Shown: piece by piece, positions 56,636-64,000 of the stretch | Position numbering within the stretch: the first letter of the stretch is position 1 | How the letters are laid out: each line of letters starts with the position of its first letter | Source: Blepharisma stoltei | Lineage: Eukaryota > Ciliophora > Heterotrichea > Heterotrichida > Blepharismidae | Length of the DNA stretch: 64,000 nucleotides | Direction: 5' to 3' | Assembly: GCA_914767885.1 (NCBI GenBank) | Contig: CAJZBQ010000010.1 | Span: 682,001-746,000, forward strand | Program-made: the position numbers and the translations under genes | Notes under the pieces: generated by a model | What the model saw: the letters and a program-made list of their open reading frames with translations, nothing else | Told to the model about the DNA's origin: nothing | Database searches by the model: none

Positions 56636-56865
56636 TTCTTGACAATGTATTTTACAAGATAACTTTCAGGATTTTTATTTGGAAATCCACAATGCAAGGT
56701 TGCACTATAGCGAAGAGTTTCTGTGTAAGTCTTATAGTCACTGGATATATATTACCTTTCAAGATGGGTCAACTCTGATAATACTTTGGCAGCTTTATCA
56801 TCGTTAAATAAGCCACTTGTAAGCTTCTGACTATATTTTACACTGAAGTTTAAATCGTGTTCCAT
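56636..56865 (-). CDS. Small ~70-aa protein with a 15-nt intron
   Basis: ATG 56863-56865 (MEHDLNFSVKYSQKL). After THLE the frame meets TAA unless gtaatatatatccag (56741-56755 on the opposite strand) is removed as an intron. The frame then continues DYKTYTETLRYSATLHCGF to TAA 56636-56638. The removed sequence is 15 nt with GT and AG ends, the heterotrich intron size. I do not recognise the protein; it is hydrophilic, with no signal peptide. It lies 37 bp downstream of the coiled-coil gene, same strand. Confidence 0.65.
56741..56755 (-). other. 15-nt spliceosomal intron
   Basis: gtaatatatatccag on the minus strand. Removing it changes the frame by zero (15 = 3x5) but eliminates an in-frame TAA. 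Confidence 0.65.
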
Positions 56866-56902
56866 ATTTATTATTATCACCAAACTCATTTTGATTATAT
56901 AA

Positions 56903-58738
56903 TTATTTGTCTAATTTTAAGCGATTTTCTAAATTAGTGCGTTTTTTTGAAAGGAAAGGAAAACTTTCATCGCCAAAGTATTTCTTTGAAATTGGAGATA
57001 TATCAGGTGTTACTGATTTATATGTGTCTATTTCACCTTTTTGCGGTAAAGAAATTGTCCGTTTCGGAGTAATTGTAGGGGTTTTAGAATACTCAAAAAT
57101 TGAGAACGATTGGTCAGCAGTTTCTTCGGTTTCTCGAGGAGAATCCCTGCCAAAAGAATTTTCTGAAAATTTTTCTTTGAAAATTCCTTTTAATTTTTCT
57201 GAATAAATATTATAGACTTCTCCCATTTTTCGCTTATTTTTGACCGTTTTTTTGATTCGATTAATTTCAGATTTAAAATCGAAATTTGATCGGGCATTCG
57301 GATCTTTCGGGCATTTGTGGGGAGAATGTCCATTTTTCTTGCAATTTGAGCAAAAAAGGGATCTTTCAGGGTTTTCTTCTTCATTGTCGCTGTCGATTAA
57401 ATTTTGATTTTCGTGCTTGCTTCTTTGGCATCCTGAGCTTTCTTTATTTGTATTTCCACAGCACCAATACATTTGGCCATTTCATATATTGCCATGTGTA
57501 GAACAAGACCAATTATAATTATTTTTCTCGAAATAAGGTTTTCTGCATTTTTTGCATAGTTTTTCTTCTGTTTCTCTCACAGCTTTATGCTTAGCTTTCA
57601 GTGCCTTGAGCCTTTCTTTCATTTTTTCATATTCCATATTAAAATCATTGAATTCTTTTTCTTTCTTTGAAAACTCTTGCTCACTGTCTTTCGTCCTCGC
57701 AATTTCTCGTTTGAGCTGATTTTTTTTGTTATTAAAATAATCTGTGATCACAAATCTAAGTTTTTTCACCTCCTCTTTAATATTTTGTCTACTAGAAATA
57801 TTGTCATAGTTAGAAATGACTAATTTGAAATTTTGCCACATACACTTGCCTGCCTCATAACTTTCTGTTTGCTCTATTTTATTTAGATTTTCATTTAAAT
57901 TTTTCCATGAAGACAGTGAGGCTGATAAAATATCCTCGAATTGAGAAGACGATAATAAAGATGTGCAGGATTCAAAAAATCCTTTTAGTCTTTCTCCCAT
58001 AATATCACTTCGCATTCTATATAGATCATTTCAATGAAGCAGGGTTTTTGATTTTTCTTTTAATTCCATATTGAAATTCTTTTCTTTGTAGTAAGAATTT
58101 TCCAATTCGATTTTTTCTGTTTGACTTTTTTCATACATAGATTTTGATTCCAGCAGATCTTGCCTTGTCCCAGTTATGCCTAAAACTACAAATTTATTTC
58201 TTTTATCTGTCTCTTTAAGCATATATCTTATGCTATTCAAATTTGTTTTATCCCTCAGCAGCTTTTCTTTTAATGCATTAAGCTCAATTTCGACTGTATT
58301 TTTCTCAGTCACCACTTTTTCATAATTGTTTTTAATTTTTTCTAAACCAACAAGCTCTTTGCTTAAAATTTCTTTCAGTAAATCACTTAATTTTTCTAAT
58401 GGCTTTTTATCTTTCAACAGCCTATTCGGCGACATTCCGTAAGCAGATACTCGTTTTCTTGCTGAAGTAGCTCGTTTTTGTGTGTCAAACATCGGCAGCA
58501 AGTACTTTTTTACCACTTCTAAAGCCATTTCCCTTGAAATTTTTGGCCTTACATTTGATTTTCTGTTTTTCAGTTTTTCAATATTTGGATACAAAGTCTC
58601 AACCATGTGGGATTTGCCAATCGAACTCAAAGACCTATGGTAAAGCCAATTAGATGGAGAGTAATCCATAGGGGAACTTGGACTATGTGACCGTTTTCGA
58701 ATTATCCTTGATGATCCATATGTAAAAGAATTTTCCAT
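56903..58738 (-). CDS. Coiled-coil protein with CxxC cluster and CCHC zinc knuckle
   Basis: 612 codons, ATG 58736-58738, TAA at 56903; two TGA=Trp link the three open segments (LLHWNDLYR, GNIWNGQM). Residues 1-110 are basic and Ser/Arg-rich; 110-400 are coiled coil; 405-440 are a Cys-rich patch (CKKCRKPY...CSTHGN...YWCCGN); 470-490 are a zinc knuckle CSNCKKNGHSPHKC. The C-terminus is Ser/Thr/Pro-rich. Zinc knuckles bind single-stranded nucleic acid or proteins; the coiled coil suggests dimerisation. Could be an RNA-associated or centrosomal/ciliary protein; I cannot decide. No IES or frameshift, one of the cleanest genes here. Confidence 0.85.
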
Positions 58739-59106
58739 AATAGTTTAAAATTAATGAATAAAACAGATTTTAACAAATTGATATGACGTAAAATTTTCTT
58801 TTAGCTGTAAAATTTGAATATTAGAATTGAGGGAGCTTTTATTTAATTTAAAATTCATATATCACGGTCTAATACATTTTATTTATTATTACTAAATAAG
58901 TCATAAACTTGAAATTAATATGATCAAACATTAATGAATTTATAGAGCCTTGCCATTGCTTAATTTTCTTGATAATAAATGAAATTGCGACATAAAGAAA
59001 ATGATATTTAAAGAGGAAGCTTAAAAGATTTGTTGAGTAAATTGCTAATAATATTGCGCTATTATTTCAAATTAGATTACATCTAATTATTTACATAAGT
59101 GTCACT
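58739..59106. promoter_or_regulatory. Shared 5' region of divergent genes
   Basis: 368-bp AT-rich gap between the coiled-coil gene (minus) and the first MFS gene (plus). It must hold both promoters; no defined motif is recognisable. Confidence 0.4.
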
Positions 59107-60853
59107 ATGATAAGTATTTTTATTGATAAAATGGATCAAGTATTTTGTGCGTTAACATTATCCCAGATTATTTCGCTTTCAGCAACAGCCTTAATCGAAC
59201 CATTTCTCATTGATGAAGCCAAAAATCATGACATTTCTACAGATTTTTTAAAATTTGCAATAATTTTATCATTATCTCTCCCAATAGTCACTTCTCCAAT
59301 AATTGGGAAAAATTTACAAAGATTTGGCAGACGAAAATTATTTGTAATTAGCTGCATTTTGCAAGGAATTCCTTTTTTATTCTTCAGCTTGCTGTCTCAT
59401 ATAAACAGTGCCTTTTACCTATTTTTGTCTCTAATTGCTTTTATAATTTTCGCACTCGGCCTCTCAATTTCCCTTACAAGTACAATTTCTTTTGTTGCTC
59501 TTTATTACCCTACTTTTATGGAATCGAGGCTGGGAAGAGTTCAGATCTTATCTACATTCGGAGCAATGATCGTAGCTTCATTTGGGATTACAATGTATAA
59601 TGTTTTTGGATTTACAGTATTTTGCCTTGTTTTTGGCATTGGGATTTTTATATATACTCCTATTATCTATCAATTACTTCCAGAAGACAATAAATATGTA
59701 GAGCTCGACGAGGTAATCCAATTCAAAAAAATCATCAGACTGCCTTCGATAGAAATCACAGGGATGCTGCAAATTTTTGCTTATGCTTCATATAGCTTTT
59801 TAGGGCCAGTTTTAAGCAGCTATTTACTTACTTTTAATCTTACAGCAAAATCTATGACACTTATAGTGTTTTTATTAAACATTTCTTTTGGATTAGGGTT
59901 AGCTGGCATCAGGTTTATAAATATTGATAGAAAGTACTTTATGGTGATTGGCATATTCTGTGTTGGCTTAGGAGATTTATTTTTACTTATTCATAATGAA
60001 TGAGTTTTGGGCTTGTCTTTAACGCTACTTGGGTTTGGGACTTCTTTTAGTACACTTACAGTCTTGCCAGACATGATAGACGAGGGTTTTCCTTGATTTT
60101 TACATTAGGATTTTCTTTTCCATAATTAATTTTTTTTTTGTTGAAAAAATATAGTTTCCCTTTTAGCAAATTTTTTTCTCTTGCTCACTTATAAAATCAG
60201 GATTTCAATAGTTTTTGCTCACTTGTGGGTGGGAAAAAATTATGGCTAATTTACAGATCAAAAGTAGAAACCATGATAGACACCGCGATGCAAGTGTTTA
60301 ATTACTATAATGATTCGCATGTATCAGATTTTATATCTGGAATCATTAGTGCCTTATGATGCAGTGGAAATTTAATCGGCTACTTGATTGCAAAATCTTT
60401 GTATAAATCTATTGGGTTTAATTTTTGCGAAGCCATCATGGGGGTTGCGACTTTAATATTTTGCTTACTCCCGCATCATGAATAAGCCAAACCATTAAGA
60501 AAATCCCTATTTTTTGGCAAAACCCATCCCCTATGAGCAAGCAAAACATTTTTTAGACATAAAAATTCTTTGATATGCTGTAAGATAATTATTATAATGA
60601 AATCTCCACAATTTCATTATAAAATATAAAATATAAAAATTTGAATATTAAATAATTAATTCTTTTGGAAAAAAAATTGAAGAGTAAAAATTTTTTGCTC
60701 ACTTCCTAGGGGGAGTTAGGATTTGCAGGATATTTGAGACTAAACAAGCCAATTAGACGTAAAGCATCTAAAACAATTTTGCTCGGACATGAATTAGACA
60801 ATATTTCTCAAAACACTGAAATGACATCATTCAACTTAAACTCACAACATTAA
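59107..60853 (+). CDS. MFS transporter 1, split by two IESs
   Basis: ATG 59107 (a second in-frame ATG at 59131), TAA 60851-60853. Removing 60077-60276 and 60466-60716 leaves 1296 bp = 432 codons. Membrane segments alternate with loops typical of the major facilitator superfamily: GKNLQRFGRRKLFVISC after TM2, a central acidic loop (LLPEDNKYVELDE), and a second-half NIDRKYFMVIG. Twelve helices are plausible; about 431 aa is a normal MFS size. Closest in style to its tandem neighbour and to SLC18B1-type transporters; the substrate is unknown. Tail KPIRRKASKTILLGHELDN is cytosolic. A frame-ending TAA sits at 60483 only in the unexcised form. Confidence 0.85.
60077..60276. mobile_element. IES, exactly 200 bp, with 10-bp direct repeat
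   Basis: catgatagac occurs at both ends (60072-60081, 60272-60281). Removing one copy plus the interior gives LPDMIDTAMQVFNYY in frame, parallel to LPDMVEDSKKVLNQY of the neighbour gene. Confidence 0.85.
60466..60716. mobile_element. MITE A as IES, 251 bp
   Basis: Left ttactcccgcatcatgaat...aaaccattaagaaaatccc, right gctcacttcctagggggagtta. TA-to-TA removal gives TLIFCLGFAGYLRLNK, completing the last membrane segment. Confidence 0.85.
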
Positions 60854-61036
60854 ATATAATCGATATAGCCAATTATTAAGATTGTTGATAGTTCTTAAAA
60901 TATTTTGCATTCCAAATCTATAAAATTAAGTTTTTGCTTCTATTATTCACCCCGATATTATTTTTAATTAATGAATTTAATACCAAAAATTGAATCAAAT
61001 ATATTTAGAAATCATTGTGATTTTATTTGTAAGTAA

Positions 61037-63161
61037 ATGGACTGAAGCTTAATCGCTTTACTTTTAGCACAAATCTTATCTTGCTCAGTTTATTCTATTA
61101 TTGCACCTTTTTTCCCATCAGAAGCGCACAAAAAGAATATAGGAAGTGGCTTAGTAGGAGTTATCTTCAGTGGGTATCCGATTGCAGCAAGCTTATCGTC
61201 TTTATTTTTTGCAAAATTCATATCAAAAATAGGAAGGAAAAGGCTTTTATTATTAGGCTGTCTATGTGAAGGCTTTTCTATGCTTGGTTTTGGAACTGCT
61301 CCTTTTTTTCCAAGAAATTCATTTATTGTCATCACACTTATATCAAGGTTTTGCCAGGGGCTTGGTGCTGGCGCTATCAGCACGGCAACTTTTGCTATTA
61401 TCGCTTGCGTATATAGTGAGAAAATTGAACTTGTTTTAGGATTTGTACAATCTGTAACTGGGGTTGGGTTTTTGATGGGCCCTCTCGTAGGGTCCGGGCT
61501 TTATGCGCTTGAAGGTTTCTCTTTTCTGTTTTTTACTTATGGGACAATTTTTTTAATTTTTGTGCCAATTATGCATTTTATGCTTCCAAGAGACACGAAA
61601 TATGCAAAAACAAAAGATGATATAGAATTAAAGAATTTTTTTAGGATTCCTACAGTAGTTTTTGATGGAATTTTGCAGATTTTGTCGATAACCTCTTTTA
61701 GCTTTTTAAATCCTACTTTTTCGGACCATTTAGCCACTTATGGGATCAGCACAGCTGAGTCAGGAATTATGTTTACAATTCCTTCAGTAATGTATGCACT
61801 GTCAGTTTTTATATTGAATTATATACATTTATACTATGGCGAGTTGATCTAGCCATATATTGATATTTTGGTGGCCTTTTATAAATTTTTAAAAAAAAAA
61901 AAAACTAATTTAATATAAGACAATATAGGCAGAAAATCTATTATGATTATTGGACTAGCAATTGTAGGCATAGCTGATTTTCATCTAGGGCCATGAAAAT
62001 ATGCGCTTTTGCCTCACAAATTGTGGGTTGTTATTGTGTCTTTAGCAGTTTTTGGGTTTGGGATGGGACTTTGCCAACTTCCAGCACTGCCTGATATGGT
62101 TGAAGACTCTAAAAAGGTTCTAAATCAATATACAGAATTTCAAGTATCAGACTCTCTTTCAGGAATTTTGGCATCTGCATTTTATCTAGGGGAAATGATT
62201 GGCCCACCTCTAGCAGGGATTTTAGTTAGTTATACGCATTCGTCCTGACAGCAGCTCTGCATGTCTTGTCCTCAGCGGGACTCGAAAGACGCTCTCCTCG
62301 CCGCCTAGGCAAGGGATTCGAAAGACGCTCTTTTCGCCGCCTAGGAAAAGGGATTCGCTAACACCGTCTTGGCTTCCATGACTCGTGGAGCCTAAGAACA
62401 AAAAGCTTTAAATTATCCCTACACTAAATTTAGGATTGATTTGAATTGCTGGGCAAGCTGCTCTCAAATCTACCTCTAATTCTGGATTGCTCTGTCTGCT
62501 TATTTGAGAATTAAGCAAGCTGGACTCGCTTTCTAGATTTTTTTATTGGCTCGCTTACGTTTTTGGCTCCAAAGCTCCTGGCTCCAAAGAACCTGGGGTC
62601 CACAAATCCCCACAGCTCCCCGGATTAGCGGCTCCAAACACCAGAATCAGCATTTTTTCTCCCTTTTTCAGGGTGGAGCCTAAGGGCCCATCACCTAGGT
62701 CGAAACACTCAGCTTCTCCTTAAATAGATATCATCTCCTTGAGCCCTATTTGAGGGGAAAAGCATCTCCTCGGGGCTGCTGCGGTCCAATCCTTTCCAAT
62801 GATGATCTCGAAGAAAAACCCAAGTCCTAGGGATCAGCTCCTAGTGACTCTAATAGACTCAATCCGACATAAATAAAGGATTGCCGACCCTTTTTACTTA
62901 AATACATAAAACTGGGCCGTTGCCTGCTGCTGTTGAAGAAATAAGGTCAAGAGGTCGTCACAATTTTTATGTATATTAGCAGGAATTTTAACTGATGAAA
63001 TTGGCTTTGCGAATTCTGAAGCTGCAATAGGTATGACTCTATTAATTTATGCTATAGTTTACATCACGTTTTGCTATTTGCATCAAAAGAAAAATAAATA
63101 CAAAGCAAATAGTTTGCTAATTGAGAAAGATATAGAATTAGAAATAAAAATTGATAAATAA
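61037..63161 (+). CDS. MFS transporter 2, split by two IESs
   Basis: ATG 61037 (MDWSLIALLLAQ with TGA=Trp), TAA 63159-63161. Removing 61822-61923 and 62211-62976 leaves 1257 bp = 419 codons. Hallmarks: SGYPIAASLSSLFF and KFISKIGRKRLLLLGC (MFS loop 2-3), SRFCQGLGAGAISTATFA (TM4-5), GFLMGPLVGSGLY, second-half IGRKSIMIIG, and FYLGEMIGPPLAGIL near TM11. The pattern is that of SLC18B1/vesicular-amine-type MFS carriers (proton-coupled organic cation or polyamine exchangers), by family resemblance only. Tandem with MFS 1, 183 bp apart. Confidence 0.87.
61822..61923. mobile_element. IES, 102 bp
   Basis: TA 61822-61823 and 61924-61925; removal joins VFILNY to IGRKSIMIIG, aligned with NIDRKYFMVIG of the neighbour. 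Contains a 14-A run. Confidence 0.85.
62211..62976. mobile_element. IES, 766 bp, GC-rich and retroposon-like
   Basis: The imperfect 14-bp direct repeat tagcagggatttta / tagcaggaatttta occurs at both ends; joining gives GPPLAGILTDEIGFANSEA in frame. The interior is GC-rich with a 36-bp tandem duplication (cgaaagacgctct..tcgccgcctagg at ~62282 and ~62318) and no ORF. Looks like a retroposon insertion with target duplication that is removed as an IES. Confidence 0.8.
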
Positions 63162-63324
63162 TTATCGTTTAGCAGTGATTTATACTCATAAAGCTAATGC
63201 ATATAATAAAATTACTTCTTAAATCTGCTTTAGGGTATTTCATCCTTTTTCTTCTCTCATAAACCATTTAAAAAGATAAAGATATTCCATATTGCTTTAT
63301 GGAAAATCAGACCGTTAAAAATAA
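62977..63324. other. End of MFS 2 and spacer
   Basis: 62977-63161 is the last exon-like segment of MFS 2; 63162-63324 is AT-rich with no gene recognised. Confidence 0.6.
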
Positions 63325-63642
63325 ATGATTTTTTATATTTTATTATGTCTAGCAAGTGAAGTCTTCGGAGATGGTGTCAAATATATCAAAAAAGGCCTGA
63401 TGCTTAAATGAAAATTTTTGCCAGAGGAAGAAATTCAATTCCAATTATATATCCCTCAAGTAATTGCTGATGATCTAGGGTGGGCTGGAATCGGCTTTAA
63501 ATACCCTGAAGATGATAGATACATGACAAATGCTGATATGGTGAATATTATTTTTGGAGAATCTATTTATGATTGTATAGCCCTGTCTAACGGAAGCCTT
63601 ACATTGGGAGAAATGGTGTCGTCGACAGAAGATGGACTCTGA
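63325..63642 (+). CDS. Secreted DOMON-domain protein, interrupted
   Basis: ATG 63325 (MIFYILLCLASEVFG, signal peptide), TGA=Trp in LKWKF. Then LGWAGIGFKY...YMTNADMVNIIFG, the W-x-G(I/L)GF...M..ADM core of DOMON domains, which bind haem or sugars in extracellular redox proteins (for example with cytochrome b561). The frame ends in GC-rich repeat J at ~63640 with no domain end, so the gene is interrupted by an insert whose right end, with the rest of the gene, lies beyond the window. Confidence 0.75.
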
Positions 63643-64000
63643 GACGCACTCCCTATGGAATAGGTGGACCCGTCGCGATGAAGCTGAAAATAGTGCCTCT
63701 GTAACTTTTTAAGCAGGCCTTCGGTTTAGGGATTCCTGGTGAAGAGGGATGTTTAGTTTCTCCCCGAAGGTTTTCCTACCAGATGGGCTAGAAGGTTTTG
63801 CCTCTAATTTAGCCTTTTCCTATCGGGACTAACTGGGCACCCGCAAGAGATGGCTCTAACCTAAGAAGCTAATCATTGGGTTAAATGGGATTAGCCAGAT
63901 AGGCACTTTAGTGGTCTATCCTCTTATGACCCTATAATTTTAACTTAACTTACATTGGATACTGATGTAAATGGGACAAATGATTTGGTAGTAGATCCTA
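63640..64000 (+). mobile_element. Repeat J, copy 3 (probable IES, right end outside)
   Basis: Shares with 28020-28300: gaagaggga, tttctcccc, ggttttgcctct, cgggacta, gatggctctaacct. Starts where the DOMON frame is cut. Confidence 0.6.

Noticed and set aside
311-63642. ORFs ending at TGA taken as separate genes
   Set aside because: Joining them across TGA restores conserved proteins (for example 46.2-48.2 kb and 56.9-58.7 kb), so TGA is Trp here.

Overview
The window looks like germline (micronuclear) DNA of a heterotrich ciliate, most probably Blepharisma. Four things point there. (1) TGA has to be read as Trp at conserved positions (WDxGG of Arf-like GTPases, the AAA-ATPase/nuclease gene, the MFS transporters), while every stop I could resolve is TAA. 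(2) One gene carries a 15-nt GT...AG intron (56741-56755), the size typical of heterotrichs. (3) The DNA is very AT-rich. (4) Many genes are broken by TA-to-TA inserts whose removal restores both the frame and the homology, as expected for internal eliminated sequences (IESs) before programmed DNA elimination. Boundaries were derived by hand; in TATA contexts they can slide by 2 bp.

Layout. 1-27 kb: a patchwork of duplicated blocks with Zn-finger/coiled-coil/beta-propeller genes and pseudogenes, three Arf-like GTPase genes, and relics of CDPK, MutL/MLH and WD40 genes. It also holds a ~2.1 kb element with long terminal inverted repeats around a ~172-bp satellite. 27-31 kb: one propeller gene split by four IESs. 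31-45 kb: a tandem segmental array (units A, B, C) of a propeller gene facing a truncated propeller gene, with palindromic IESs and MITEs; a fourth copy of part of the unit is at 51-53 kb. 45-51 kb: an AAA-ATPase-like/PD-(D/E)XK nuclease gene and repeat-on-repeat sequence. 53-64 kb: more ordinary genes: a Zn-finger-kinase fusion, a secreted LRR protein, a small intron-containing gene, a coiled-coil/zinc-knuckle protein, two tandem MFS transporters and a DOMON-domain protein. All but three of these (LRR, small gene, coiled-coil) contain IES-like inserts.

The most interesting signal is the IES population. It includes MITE-type IESs ending TTAACTCCC...GGGAGTTA and retroposon-like IESs flanked by short direct repeats. 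It also includes palindromic IESs ending TATAG...CTATA, some built as hairpins inside a larger inverted repeat. Removing the predicted inserts gives lengths divisible by three in each of five genes tested (190-570 codons), and gene copies elsewhere in the window supply the empty sites for others.

The recurrent gene family has an N-terminal C-x4-C-x7-C-x-C-x7-C-x2-H-x3-H Zn-binding module (B-box-like), a coiled coil and a kelch-like propeller with a recurring YES.D.LITW.NIGEC motif. At least a dozen full or partial copies lie here, most frameshifted.
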